A DNA stretch of 61,895 bases from Bacteroidota bacterium (GCA_023424395.1 JAFADY010000043.1:1-61895), one strand, 5' to 3'. Shown: positions 44,031 through 53,222, counted from the first letter of the stretch. The notes: generated by a model from the sequence alone, not told the origin. Program-made: numbers and translations.

Positions 44031-44212
44031 ATAAATTTAACGCATTGAATACTGCACATGCTATAGAAAACGATTCAAAATTAATATCAGTAAGAAATAG
44101 ATTGGTACATGCTTACGATGTGATTGATAATTCAATTATTTGGCTGATCATAAACAAATATTTACCCCAACTTAAAGTTGAAATAAGGGAAAAGTTTCCC
44201 GATTTAAAATAA
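44027..44212 (+). pseudogene. C-terminal fragment of a HepT-like HEPN toxin
   Basis: The frame overlaps the MNT remnant stop and encodes ISVRNRLVHAYDVIDNSIIW and LIINKYLPQL, the conserved C-terminal part of HepT toxins with the Rx4HxY RNase motif (R-NRLV-H-A-Y). The N-terminal helices of the HEPN fold are missing. Together with the upstream remnant this looks like an internal deletion that fused the beginning of the antitoxin gene to the end of the toxin gene. It starts with TTG and is probably not expressed as a functional protein. Confidence 0.75.
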
Positions 44213-44222
44213 CAAGCCCACT

Positions 44223-44855
44223 TTGGATAATACCGACCAATACATTCTTAACCACATCGACAAAGAGCCGGATTTGCTTGCGCAAATAAACAGGCAGGCA
44301 CATGTAAAATTATTGCATCCGGGTATGGTGTCGGGGCATTTACAAGGGCGGCTGCTAAAAATGTTGGTGCAAATGATCCGCCCGCAACAGGTGTTGGAAA
44401 TTGGTACCCACACCGGTTATTCAGCCTTGTGTATGGCCGAAGGATTATCGGAAGAAGCGCATTTACATACCATCGAGATCGATGATGAAATGGAGGATTA
44501 CATAAAAGATAATTTTGCCAAAACCCCTCTGTCGGATAAAATTACGCTTCATATCGGCGATGCCGGTAAAATTGTCCCCGAATTCGGCAACAATTTCTTC
44601 GATCTTGTTTTTATCGATGCGGATAAAAGAAACTATTGGCGTTTATTCGAAAGCGTTTATCCCAAACTAAAAAAAGAAGGATTTATCATCGTCGATAATA
44701 CTTTGTGGTACGGCAAAGTAATAGAGGAAGTGGAAAGTAACGATTGGCAGACCAAAGGAATTGTAGAGTTTAATGCAAAATTGGCGGGCGATCCGCGGGT
44801 GGAGAAGGTAATTCTTCCTGTTAGGGACGGGCTCACGCTCATCAGAAAAAAATAA
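44223..44855 (+). CDS. Class I SAM-dependent O-methyltransferase
   Basis: A 210-aa methyltransferase of the caffeoyl-CoA/catechol O-methyltransferase type (Methyltransf_3). SAM-binding motif I is VLEIGTHTGYSAL, motif II region LHTIEIDDEM, and the metal-binding aspartates lie in DLVFIDADKRNY and IIVDNTLWYGKV. It starts with TTG at 44223; no ATG fits. It precedes rbfA by five bases. The physiological acceptor is unknown; some relatives methylate small phenols or tRNA wobble uridine (TrmR). Confidence 0.9.
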   Translation: MDNTDQYILNHIDKEPDLLAQINRQAHVKLLHPGMVSGHLQGRLLKMLVQMIRPQQVLEIGTHTGYSALCMAEGLSEEAHLHTIEIDDEMEDYIKDNFAKTPLSDKITLHIGDAGKIVPEFGNNFFDLVFIDADKRNYWRLFESVYPKLKKEGFIIVDNTLWYGKVIEEVESNDWQTKGIVEFNAKLAGDPRVEKVILPVRDGLTLIRKK

Positions 44856-44860
44856 GAAGT

Positions 44861-45199
44861 ATGGAATCGAACAGACAACAAAAAATAAACCGGTTAATTC
44901 AAAAAGAGTTGAGCGAGATCTTTCTCCTCGAAACGAAAAAAATGCCCGGAGTACTCATCTCCGTAACCAACGTCCGTGTTTCGCCCGATTTGGGCATTGC
45001 GCACGCTTATCTGAGCATTTTTCCTTCGGAAAGATCGGATGAATTGATAAACAATATCAACGATAATGTAAAATCCGTCAGGTACAACCTTGGTAAAAGA
45101 GTAGGAAAACAACTTCGTGTTGTGCCCGAACTGAATTTCCATTTGGACGATTCGCTCGATTATATCGACAATATCGACCGGCTGTTGAATAACGATTAA
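44861..45199 (+). CDS. rbfA: Ribosome-binding factor A
   Basis: 30S maturation factor, KH-type fold. The 112-aa protein has INRLIQKELSEIF, VLISVTNVRVSPDLGIAHAY, and the C-terminal LGKRVGKQLRVVPELNFHLDDS-like end with DDSLDYIDNIDRLL. Normal length for Bacteroidota. It is followed after 40 bases by the permease gene, an arrangement I recall as common in Bacteroidales. Confidence 0.94.
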   Translation: MESNRQQKINRLIQKELSEIFLLETKKMPGVLISVTNVRVSPDLGIAHAYLSIFPSERSDELINNINDNVKSVRYNLGKRVGKQLRVVPELNFHLDDSLDYIDNIDRLLNND

Positions 45200-45239
45200 A
45201 AACAGAACAAAGAGCTCATCACTCATCATTATAACTATT

Positions 45240-46466
45240 TTGAACGTTTCCTTTTTCATAGCGCGCCGATACCTTTTTTCAAAGAAATCGCACAATGCCA
45301 TAAACGTAATATCCATTATTTCGGTTTGTGGAATTGCCATTGCAACCATGGCGATGGTTTGTGTCTTGTCGGTTTTTAACGGGTTCGGCGGCATTGTGGA
45401 AAGTATGTTCAGCGCTTTCGACCCCGATTTGAAGATCACTTCCAACACCGGAAAAGTATTCGATTATCATACGCCCGAATTCGATAAAGCCTTGCAGGTT
45501 GGCGGAGTTCAAATGGTCTCCGAATCGTTGGAAGAAAATGCGCTCTATAAATTCCAAGACCGTCAGGTGCCGGTGTTGGTGAAAGGTGTATCGGAAGACT
45601 TTAAACTGATGACGGATATGGATAAACTCATCATAGACGGGAGTTTTATGTTGTCGGAAGATGTAGTGAATTACACCACGTTGGGAGCGGGATTAGCTGT
45701 AACCCTCGGAGTGAGAGCCGGCTTTATCGATCCGATAGAAATTTACGCACCCAAGCGCGATGTAAGGGTGAATCTGGCAAACCCGAGCGCGGCGTTTTCG
45801 CGCGAGGACGTCCAAATCGGAGGCGTTTTTATTATCAATCAGCCCACTTACGACAACGAATTGGCCATAATTCCCATACAAATGGCGCGCGAGCTTTTCC
45901 GCTACGACAACGAAGTTACTTCGCTCGATATAAAGCTCGATCCAGATGCTTCTGTGAAAAAAGTAAAATCGGACATGCAAAGCATCTTGGGCGGCGGTTT
46001 TGTGGTGGAAGATCGTTACGAACAGCAGAAAGAATCGTTCAGGATGTTGCAGATCGAGAAATGGGTAACCTTTCTTATTCTTGCGTTTATTCTACTCATC
46101 GCGGTTTTTAACGTGGTGGGCTCCTTGTCGATGCTCATCGTTGAGAAAAAAGAAGATATCGTGAGCCTGCAAAACATGGGCGCTTCCAATCAATTGATTT
46201 CGAGGATTTTTCTTTACGAAGGCTGGCTGATAACCTTGCTCGGTATTGTTGTCGGAATTGTTATCGGGCTTGCGCTTTGCTTGCTTCAGCAGCATTTCGG
46301 GCTTTTGCGTTTAAGTAATGTGCCCGGCGCTTACGTGGTGGACGCTTATCCGGTAATAGTTAAATTTTGGGATATTGTAACCGTTTTTGTGGTTGTAAGC
46401 GTTATTTCGTTGCTAACGGTGTTGTATCCAGTAAACAATTTAAGGAAAAAACTTAATTCAAGATAA
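45240..46466 (+). CDS. FtsX-like/LolE-type ABC transporter permease
   Basis: A 408-aa permease: N-terminal helix (about 20-45, HNAINVISIISVCGIAIATM), a large periplasmic MacB-like domain (about 50-260) and three C-terminal helices (about 275-295, 325-350 and 370-395) typical of FtsX/LolC/LolE proteins. It starts with TTG. The matching ATPase gene is not adjacent. Lipoprotein release toward the outer membrane is the best guess. Its stop overlaps the ugd start by one base (TAATG). Confidence 0.88.
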   Translation: MNVSFFIARRYLFSKKSHNAINVISIISVCGIAIATMAMVCVLSVFNGFGGIVESMFSAFDPDLKITSNTGKVFDYHTPEFDKALQVGGVQMVSESLEENALYKFQDRQVPVLVKGVSEDFKLMTDMDKLIIDGSFMLSEDVVNYTTLGAGLAVTLGVRAGFIDPIEIYAPKRDVRVNLANPSAAFSREDVQIGGVFIINQPTYDNELAIIPIQMARELFRYDNEVTSLDIKLDPDASVKKVKSDMQSILGGGFVVEDRYEQQKESFRMLQIEKWVTFLILAFILLIAVFNVVGSLSMLIVEKKEDIVSLQNMGASNQLISRIFLYEGWLITLLGIVVGIVIGLALCLLQQHFGLLRLSNVPGAYVVDAYPVIVKFWDIVTVFVVVSVISLLTVLYPVNNLRKKLNSR

Positions 46467-47785
46467 TGAAAATAGCAGTTATTGGAACAGGTTACGTAGG
46501 ATTGGTTTCGGGCGCGTGCTTCGCCGAAATGGGCGTGGATGTTACATGCGTGGATATCGACAGCGAAAAGATAGAAGGCCTGAAGAAAGGAATTATTCCG
46601 ATATACGAACCCGGATTAAAGAATATTGTTGTTCGCAATTATGATGCCGGACGATTGAAGTTTACAACCGATCTGCCTTCGGTTTTGAACGATATGGACA
46701 TTGTTTTCATAGCCGTAGGCACACCTTCGGATGAAACCGGAAATGCCGAAATGAAATACGTGTGGACGGTTGCCGAAACCATTGCAGAATACATTACCAA
46801 ACCGTTATTGATCGTTACCAAAAGTACCGTTCCGGTGGGAACATCGCATCAGATAAAAGAGCGCGTAGAAAAAAGATTAGAAGAACGTGGATTGGGCGGC
46901 CTCGCTTTCGATGTGGCTTCGAACCCCGAGTTTCTGAAAGAAGGCGCCGCCGTGGACGATTTCATGAGCCCCGACCGTGTGGTGGTGGGCGTGGAATCCG
47001 AAAGGGCGAAAGAACTGATGACGCGACTTTATCGTCCGTTCCTGCTCAACAACTTCCGTGTGATTTTTATGGATATTCTCTCATCGGAGATGACGAAATA
47101 CGCGTCGAACGCGATGCTGGCAACGCGCATCAGTTTTATGAACGACATAGCCAATTTGAGCGAACTGGTGGGAGCCGATGTAAATATGGTGCGCCGCGGT
47201 ATAGGTAGCGACACGCGCATCGGCCGCAGTTTTCTGTACCCGGGCTGTGGTTACGGTGGCAGTTGTTTTCCGAAAGATATTCGCGCCATCGTGAAAGTGG
47301 CTGAAAATGTAGGTTACGATATGAAGGTGCTGAAAGCGGTTGAAGATGTAAACGAAAACCAAAAAAAGATACTATTCTATAAGTTCAACGAGTTCTTCGG
47401 TGGAGACATCGAAGGAAAAACCGTTGCCGTGTGGGGTTTATCATTCAAGCCCGAAACCGATGATGTGCGCGATGCTCCCTCGCTCACGCTTATTAACAGT
47501 TTGCTGGAATCGGGTGTTCAGGTTCGTGCTTACGACCCCGCCGCTATAAGCGAAGCCGAAAAGCATTTCGGCGACAGCATTTATTACGCCAAAGATATTT
47601 ATGATGCCGCCAACGAAGCCGATGCGCTTATCGTTCCCACGGAGTGGAAAGAATTCCGTATGCCCAACTGGGATATCCTCAAAAAAATCATGAAAAACAA
47701 CCTGGTGGTCGATGGCAGAAATATCTACAATAAAGAAGAACTGGCTTCGTATGGTTTTGAGTACAGGGGAATAGGGCAGAAGTAG
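46466..47785 (+). CDS. ugd: UDP-glucose 6-dehydrogenase
   Basis: Oxidises UDP-glucose to UDP-glucuronate with two NAD+, feeding capsule, exopolysaccharide or LPS sugars. The 439-aa protein has the NAD-binding MKIAVIGTGYVGLVSG, FIAVGTPSDE, TKSTVPVGT, NPEFLKEG, the catalytic C267 in YGGSCFPKD, and VAVWGLSFKPETDDVRDAP. Start and stop of the preceding gene overlap. A strong terminator follows, and then the integrative element begins. Confidence 0.95.
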   Translation: MKIAVIGTGYVGLVSGACFAEMGVDVTCVDIDSEKIEGLKKGIIPIYEPGLKNIVVRNYDAGRLKFTTDLPSVLNDMDIVFIAVGTPSDETGNAEMKYVWTVAETIAEYITKPLLIVTKSTVPVGTSHQIKERVEKRLEERGLGGLAFDVASNPEFLKEGAAVDDFMSPDRVVVGVESERAKELMTRLYRPFLLNNFRVIFMDILSSEMTKYASNAMLATRISFMNDIANLSELVGADVNMVRRGIGSDTRIGRSFLYPGCGYGGSCFPKDIRAIVKVAENVGYDMKVLKAVEDVNENQKKILFYKFNEFFGGDIEGKTVAVWGLSFKPETDDVRDAPSLTLINSLLESGVQVRAYDPAAISEAEKHFGDSIYYAKDIYDAANEADALIVPTEWKEFRMPNWDILKKIMKNNLVVDGRNIYNKEELASYGFEYRGIGQK

Positions 47786-47870
47786 TTTTTGGTTTTTAAG
47801 ACAAGCGTAGATGTGGAATAAGTTGAAGGTTAGAGAAAACAATGTCATTCGGGAACGAATCAAGATACAA

Positions 47871-47910
47871 AAAACCCTAATTGATTGATGTTCAATTAGG
47901 GTTTTGTTTT
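47871..47910 (+). terminator. Rho-independent terminator after ugd
   Basis: Perfect 14-bp stem: AAAACCCTAATTGA (47871-47884) with TCAATTAGGGTTTT (47892-47905), loop TTGATGT, followed by GTTTTT. The A-rich left flank would let it work in both directions. It marks the end of the chromosomal operon; the junction with the element must lie just downstream. Confidence 0.85.
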
Positions 47911-48069
47911 TCAAGTACCCAGAGCCGTGTTTGAAATAAACGAATAAATAAAACATATTGAAATCCTCCTTTATAATATATTGATATTGATATACATATA
48001 GATACGAGAATTGAGTCTTTAAAATAATATTGAAATTTATTGCAAATAATTGCATTATGTGGTGCAAGT

Positions 48070-48098
48070 GTGGTGCAAATATTGTATCTTTGCACCAC
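48070..48098 (+). promoter_or_regulatory. Integrase promoter with overlapping 10-bp palindrome
   Basis: GTGGTGCAAA (48070-48079) and TTTGCACCAC (48089-48098) form a perfect inverted repeat with a 9-base centre. The -7-like box TATCTTTG (48085-48092) overlaps its right arm, and another GTGGTGCAA lies just upstream (48059-48067). A protein bound to the palindrome would block transcription of the integrase gene. Confidence 0.6.
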
Positions 48099-48123
48099 GA
48101 GCAAACCAATGAAATTCAATATT

Positions 48124-49449
48124 ATGTCAACAATTCAGGCGTTTATTAGAACAACAAAAAGAAAAACAAATTCTGTAAATGTTAGGTTTAGGTTAAGGGA
48201 TGGCAGAAGTGTTCAACTTTTTCATAAAAGCGAATTAACAATTGATCCGGAAGTGTGGGATGAAAAAAAGCAAGCTATTAAAGCCAAAGTTATTTATCCG
48301 GCAAAGGAAAGGAAAGAATTCAATGATGCTGTAAATGAAAGAAAAAGACTAATAGATGATATTTACAATGATGTTAATAACAAGAAGTTATTCACATCAG
48401 AAATGTTGGATATTGAAGTCGACAAGAAAATTAATCCTCAAAACTATCCGGAGCTATTTGCAGATGAAAAAGGACAAACTTTTTTCGAAGCATTCGACGA
48501 ATTCTTAAAAGTAAGAAAACTGTCAACAGTTAGGATTAATAATTTCAAGGTAATTAAGCGAGCATTGCAAAGGTACGAGATATATAAAAGATACACAAGT
48601 CGCCCCGTAATTCTAACCTTTGACAATATCACTTCTGAAACACTTCGGGACATTGAAGAATTTATGCGTAATGAACATCAAATTTTCATTGATCACCCAA
48701 ACATTTACGAACAGATTCCGGAAAAGAGGACACCCCAGAAGAGAGGTCAAAACACCATAAATGATATTTTTACAAAAATAAGAACCTTTATTCTTTGGGC
48801 AATAAAAGAAGAGAAAACCACAAACAATCCTTTTAATAATTTTACCGTAGAAGAAAGCGTTTATGGCACACCTTATTACATTAGCATAGAAGAAAGGAAT
48901 AAGCTTTACAATGCAGACCTCTCAAAGCGCCCACAGTTAGCCATTCAGCGAGATATATTTGTATTTCATTGTCTTATTGGATGCAGAGTGGGAGACTTAT
49001 ATAAAATGACAAAAGCCAATATAATTGACGGAGCAATAGAGTATGTAGCAAGAAAGACCAAAGATAATCGGCCTATTACAGTAAGAGTCCCATTAAATCC
49101 AATAGCTTTGGAAATTTTAGAGAAGTATCCTGACAGTCCAAAGCTCTTGCCTTTCATAAGCGAGCAGAAATACAATGACGCAATAAAAGATATGTTTCTC
49201 CTTGCAGGTCTTACAAGGTTGGTAACTGTAATAAATCCCACAACTCGGGAAGAAGAAAAAAAACCACTAAATGAAATTGCAAGTTCCCACATTGCAAGAA
49301 GAAGTTTCGTCGGAAATTTGTACAAACAAGTAAAAGACCCTAACTTAGTTGGCTCATTAAGTGGTCACAAAGAAGGAAGCAAAGCTTTTGCTCGTTACAG
49401 AGATATTGATGATGATATGAAAAAAGAGCTTGTGAATTTATTAATTTGA
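48124..49449 (+). CDS. Tyrosine recombinase/integrase
   Basis: Site-specific recombinase of the element, 441 aa from the ATG at 48124 (MSTIQAFIRTTKRK); the ATG at 48109 would add five residues. An Arm-DNA-binding N-terminus (about 1-100), a SAM-like core-binding domain (about 120-230) and the catalytic domain follow. Catalytic residues: R in FHCLIGCRVGDLYK, HxxR as SSHIARRSF, H in SLSGHKEGSK and the tyrosine in FARYRDI. This is the DOT/NBU-type integrase layout. It overlaps no chromosomal gene and has its own palindromic promoter. Confidence 0.93.
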   Translation: MSTIQAFIRTTKRKTNSVNVRFRLRDGRSVQLFHKSELTIDPEVWDEKKQAIKAKVIYPAKERKEFNDAVNERKRLIDDIYNDVNNKKLFTSEMLDIEVDKKINPQNYPELFADEKGQTFFEAFDEFLKVRKLSTVRINNFKVIKRALQRYEIYKRYTSRPVILTFDNITSETLRDIEEFMRNEHQIFIDHPNIYEQIPEKRTPQKRGQNTINDIFTKIRTFILWAIKEEKTTNNPFNNFTVEESVYGTPYYISIEERNKLYNADLSKRPQLAIQRDIFVFHCLIGCRVGDLYKMTKANIIDGAIEYVARKTKDNRPITVRVPLNPIALEILEKYPDSPKLLPFISEQKYNDAIKDMFLLAGLTRLVTVINPTTREEEKKPLNEIASSHIARRSFVGNLYKQVKDPNLVGSLSGHKEGSKAFARYRDIDDDMKKELVNLLI

Positions 49450-49469
49450 ATTCTTACTAAGAAATCTTT

Positions 49470-51167
49470 ATGGATAAAACGATTGAGACACCATTTTTCA
49501 AAGCCTTTGAATTTGGGGGAGTTGTACATAATTGTATTGATTATTTTAGGCATAAATACGATTTGGGATATTATCCACAAGATAAAAACAATAAGTTAGA
49601 TGCTAAATGGCAAAACTATTTCGACACCGTTTTGCCTGAACGTATTTTTAACGCAACCGAAGAATTTGATGATACTGTTATTGCCTATGCAGAAAGTCCA
49701 TTAATAAACGAAATTGAAAGAAATCTAAACGAATGCCAGTCGGAACAGCAAAAAGAAAGATATTTATTTTCGTTGCTGAAGCCATTCAATGAAATTTCAA
49801 AAATATATTGTCCAACCGCTGAAATAAATCGTTTGAATAAAGAAATCCTAAACTGTGAGAATGAAAAAAAACAATGGATGTCCTTGCCTTTAAATAAAAT
49901 TCTTTATAATACGTCGGGAGAGGTGGCAGGAACACCCAAAGAACAAATTGAGGCTTGCAATGAATTCATAATCGATTACAAAAACAGAATTGAAAGAATA
50001 TACTTTATAAATAAGCGCTTTATTGAAATCACTAACCAACAGATTAATGAAAAAGGTACCGTCGAGCATTGTTTAGAAATGTTTGTACACATAAAATTCT
50101 TATTCACAAATAGATTAGATGCACTTTTACTTACTTATGGCATTGATTTAATGAAGCTCCAGGAAAAAAGTGGCATTTATCTTAAAAGCCATCGTCTTAT
50201 CACTGATATTGATTGGTATATTGGCAGCTTAGAGTTAGCCGAAAAATACATCAATGATTTAAAAACACAAGAGCCGGGTATAATAGAAAATAATAACAAA
50301 AACAATAATCAAATATCAAACTCTATGAATTACAGCAAACTTATTATTGATGCTTACATCGAGAATGAAGAGCATAGAACCCCATTTAAATCTTTTTTCA
50401 AAAGAGAAGCTCAGAAAGCTCAGCGTGATGAATTTATAGAACCGGAAGACTTATTTAATGGGTGTTTATATGTTCTAAGTAAATTTAAATCAGAAATTGA
50501 AAATCAATATGACAGGAGGTACAAAGAAAATGATTTTGTTATAGCAAGTGTTGAGTCAGGGAAAGGTATGATATGTGATGGGGTTCATATTACTGATCCC
50601 GAAAATGAAAAAATTAAAGCTCACTTAAAGTATATTGAAAGAGATAAAGAGTTTATAAAAAATAGGGGATATAAAACAAATTACGATTATTCCTGTAATG
50701 TTTTATCGAGTGGAGAGATTGCAGATTTTCTTTCTTTAGATAATGCTATAGAATTACATTGGCCAAATCTTGAAGAAATTGAAGAAGGAATTATAAAAGC
50801 CAAAGAAGAGTTGCTTAATATAAAACCGCAAAATTCAAGGGGAAGTGGAAACAACCCCGAGCCTAATTCTTTCCAAGACTTTTTCCTTATTCAAGACAAA
50901 GTTAAAATAAACTCAATTATTGAAATGATAAAAAAAGAATTAAACGCTTCCGGTTCAAAAGCCCTTACACTTGCGCTATACACCGTTGCAATGCAGAAAA
51001 AAGGATATATTGCCTCAACAATAAATCAAACAAAATTTCACGCAGCCATCAAGGAAATAGTGGGAAAATCAGCGGGCACAAGATCTAATTTTTCAGAGAA
51101 AGTTACAGAATTGAATCAAAATCAGTATAAAAAAGAATTGGAGGAGTTTTTAAAAAGGTTCCCCTAA
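49470..51167 (+). CDS. Unknown 565-aa protein of the integrative element
   Basis: I do not recognise this family. The protein is hydrophilic, rich in Glu, Lys and Asn, without signal peptide or membrane segments. Helical, coiled-coil-like stretches lie near 95-200. A low-complexity asparagine linker (NNNKNNNQISNS) is near residue 275, and a Gly/Asn linker near 455 separates a C-terminal domain of about 100 residues (FFLIQDKVKINSIIEMIKKE, GKSAGTRSNFSEKVTEL). It lies 20 bases after the integrase and is followed by a terminator. Position suggests a role in the element's transfer or control. Confidence 0.75.
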   Translation: MDKTIETPFFKAFEFGGVVHNCIDYFRHKYDLGYYPQDKNNKLDAKWQNYFDTVLPERIFNATEEFDDTVIAYAESPLINEIERNLNECQSEQQKERYLFSLLKPFNEISKIYCPTAEINRLNKEILNCENEKKQWMSLPLNKILYNTSGEVAGTPKEQIEACNEFIIDYKNRIERIYFINKRFIEITNQQINEKGTVEHCLEMFVHIKFLFTNRLDALLLTYGIDLMKLQEKSGIYLKSHRLITDIDWYIGSLELAEKYINDLKTQEPGIIENNNKNNNQISNSMNYSKLIIDAYIENEEHRTPFKSFFKREAQKAQRDEFIEPEDLFNGCLYVLSKFKSEIENQYDRRYKENDFVIASVESGKGMICDGVHITDPENEKIKAHLKYIERDKEFIKNRGYKTNYDYSCNVLSSGEIADFLSLDNAIELHWPNLEEIEEGIIKAKEELLNIKPQNSRGSGNNPEPNSFQDFFLIQDKVKINSIIEMIKKELNASGSKALTLALYTVAMQKKGYIASTINQTKFHAAIKEIVGKSAGTRSNFSEKVTELNQNQYKKELEEFLKRFP

Positions 51168-51482
51168 ATATTTCGACTTTCAACACCGTTTAAAACAAAG
51201 GAAATAAAATGCAATATATTGGTATTTAGCCTTATAGGTTCTTAATTGAATAAAAAATGAAAAGCGAATAAATTTTTTCATTATATAAAATACTTATATT
51301 CAATCTCAGAGACAAAAAGAGACAAAAAGAAACAGTCCCTTTTTGTCTTTTTATTATGTTGCACCCAATACTATTTTTGCAATGTTCATCCTATCAAAGC
51401 GACCGTAAACCTTTGAAGTGGATTGAATTTATTTGCAAAGGACTGATTTACGGCTAATCCTGCGCAATGAATCTTTTAATAA
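51168..51482. other. Gene-free stretch with direct repeats, before the xis-like genes
   Basis: About 315 bases without a convincing gene. It holds two GAGACAAAAA direct repeats (51309-51328), a terminator (next entry), and the leader of the gene at 51483. Nothing else is recognised. In related elements this region can hold origin or excision sites, which cannot be shown here. Confidence 0.4.
51321..51355 (+). terminator. Terminator after the 565-aa protein gene
   Basis: GACAAAAAG (51321-51329) pairs with CTTTTTGTC (51339-51347) around AAACAGTCC, followed by TTTTTATT. A classical stem with U tail about 155 bases after the stop. Confidence 0.65.
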
Positions 51483-51791
51483 TTGACGATTATGATACAA
51501 ATTAAAGATTTATTAGGAAGTGGCAATATCACCATCGCTGTTTCGCTAAATGACCTGAAAGTTTTTGCGAAAGAACTTGTGGAAACCACTAAACAAGAAC
51601 TTCAGCAACAAATTACCGAAGCCAATGCCGAAACATTTCCGTCTCCCGATGAAGTGTCAAAAATATTAGGTGTTGATAGAAGCACACTTTGGAGATGGCA
51701 CAAAAAAGGCTACTTATGTCACAATGAAGTAGGCGGAAAAAGGAAATACCGAATGAGCGAGGTTAATGCAATTTTAAATGGAGGGAAGTAA
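51483..51791 (+). CDS. Excisionase-like helix-turn-helix protein
   Basis: A 102-aa protein. An N-terminal helix (VFAKELVETTKQELQQQITEA) is followed by a MerR/Xis-type winged helix-turn-helix: FPSPDEVSKILGVDRSTLWR and GKRKYRMSEVNAILN. Proteins of this type in Bacteroides elements regulate excision or replication genes. It is followed by a second HTH gene one base after its stop; the two encode related layouts. Confidence 0.85.
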   Translation: MTIMIQIKDLLGSGNITIAVSLNDLKVFAKELVETTKQELQQQITEANAETFPSPDEVSKILGVDRSTLWRWHKKGYLCHNEVGGKRKYRMSEVNAILNGGK

Positions 51792-51792
51792 A

Positions 51793-52086
51793 ATGATACA
51801 CTACGATGATTTTTTCAAAGAGCAATACGAGCGTATTCTCCGTAAACTCGATAAAATCGCAAGCGATTTCATTTACAGCAGGCAATTACCGGAGGAAATA
51901 TTTGTCGATAATCCCAAGTTTATGGAACTAATGAATATTAGCCAAAAAACGGCACAATTGTGGCGCGACAAAGGAATTATCGGTTATTCACAGATAGGGA
52001 ATAAAATCTATTATCGAGTATCCGATATAAAAGAGTTATTAGACAGCCATCACGTTAAAGCGAAAAGACAGGAGGGTATTATATGA
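51793..52086 (+). CDS. Second excisionase-like helix-turn-helix protein
   Basis: Ninety-seven residues from the ATG at 51793; an ATG at 51778 inside the previous gene is also possible. It has an N-terminal amphipathic helix (YERILRKLDKIASDFIY) and a MerR-like helix-turn-helix (FMELMNISQKTAQLWRDKG and GNKIYYRVSDIKELL). A short basic tail follows. Its stop overlaps the start of the ATPase gene by four bases, so they are coupled. Confidence 0.85.
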   Translation: MIHYDDFFKEQYERILRKLDKIASDFIYSRQLPEEIFVDNPKFMELMNISQKTAQLWRDKGIIGYSQIGNKIYYRVSDIKELLDSHHVKAKRQEGII

Positions 52087-53213
52087 TAACAAAAAAAGAA
52101 TCCCCCGCAGACCACCACAATCAAACGGGAGACAATGTAATTTATAATGACAAAGATAACAATTTTATCTTTTTGTTAGGTAAAGATTTACAGGAAAAAT
52201 TACAACAAAACGATATAAACACAACAATTGGAATCTTTGATGTAAAATCCGCAAATGAATGGATGGAGCAGGCAGCTTTAAGACCAATACCAAAGATGCT
52301 GTTCAGCGAATTTTGGTATGAAGGAGAATTATGTATTCTCTTTGCCGACACAAATGTCGGAAAGTCCATTCTTGCTGTACAAATAGGTAATAGCATTTCC
52401 AAAGGAAGTGCGGTTCCCGGTTTCAAACTTGAATCCGATGCTCAAAAAATTCTTTATTTCGATTTTGAGTTAACCGACAAACAATTTCAAGGAAGATATT
52501 CCGAAAACTACTCCCAATCTTACGATTTTAGTGAGCATTTTTTAAGAGTTGAAATTGATGTTGACGCAGAACTGCCTGATGGAATTTCTTTTGAAGATTA
52601 TTTAAATAATTCAATCGAACAGGCAATAATACAAACCGGAGCTAAAATTTTGATAATCGACAATATTACCTACCTCAAACACGAAAACGAGAAAGCTAAG
52701 GATGCGCTTCCATTGATGAAGCTTTTAAAAAAGCTGAAGAACAAGTACAATCTATCTTTACTTATTTTGGCGCATACGCCAAAAAGAGATATGTCTAAAC
52801 CAATTACTCGCAACGACCTTCAAGGGAGCAAAATGCTAATGAATTTTTGTGATAGCAGCTTCGCAATTGGCGAAAGCTTTTCCGATAAATCACTGCGTTA
52901 CGTCAAAATGATTAAAGTCCGTTCTTGCGAACACATTTACGATGCAGATAATGTAATTGTCTGCCAGATAAACAAACCGTCAAATTTTTTACAGTTCGAG
53001 TTCTTGAATTTCGATAATGAAGCAAAACACCTGAAAGTCATTACCGACAAAGACAGACAGAAGCTCGAAAGTGAAATACGGCAATGTTTAAATGATGATA
53101 CAAGTGCATCTGCATATTCCATTGCCAAAAAACTTTGTCCGCAGGAAAGTGATTTCAACAGTTTTAAAGTCAAAGTTACGAGGATAGTAAACAAATTAAG
53201 AAAAGCTGAATAG
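52083..53213 (+). CDS. RepA-like AAA ATPase/helicase
   Basis: A 376-aa RecA-fold ATPase (AAA_25 type). Walker A is FADTNVGKS (near residue 97), Walker B KILIIDNITYL, followed by LLILAHTPKR and the sensor region DLQGSKMLMNFCDS. These hexameric ATPases serve replication of mobile elements after excision. It overlaps the upstream HTH gene by four bases. The C-terminal 60 residues look like a winged-helix domain (SEIRQCLNDDTSASAYSIAK). A 14-bp palindrome lies just after its stop. Confidence 0.88.
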   Translation: MITKKESPADHHNQTGDNVIYNDKDNNFIFLLGKDLQEKLQQNDINTTIGIFDVKSANEWMEQAALRPIPKMLFSEFWYEGELCILFADTNVGKSILAVQIGNSISKGSAVPGFKLESDAQKILYFDFELTDKQFQGRYSENYSQSYDFSEHFLRVEIDVDAELPDGISFEDYLNNSIEQAIIQTGAKILIIDNITYLKHENEKAKDALPLMKLLKKLKNKYNLSLLILAHTPKRDMSKPITRNDLQGSKMLMNFCDSSFAIGESFSDKSLRYVKMIKVRSCEHIYDADNVIVCQINKPSNFLQFEFLNFDNEAKHLKVITDKDRQKLESEIRQCLNDDTSASAYSIAKKLCPQESDFNSFKVKVTRIVNKLRKAE

Positions 53214-53222
53214 TAACACATA

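Noticed and set aside
47441..48109. Minus-strand frame spanning the end of ugd and the integrase promoter
   Set aside because: It crosses the ugd terminator and the palindromic promoter and is hydrophobic only because of AT-rich DNA.
47786..48120. tRNA gene as integration target at the left end of the element
   Set aside because: No cloverleaf or T-loop sequence was found; the gap holds a terminator and the integrase promoter only.
51300..51330. CRISPR-like direct repeats GAGACAAAAA
   Set aside because: Only two adjacent short copies, no spacers; they belong to a terminator region.
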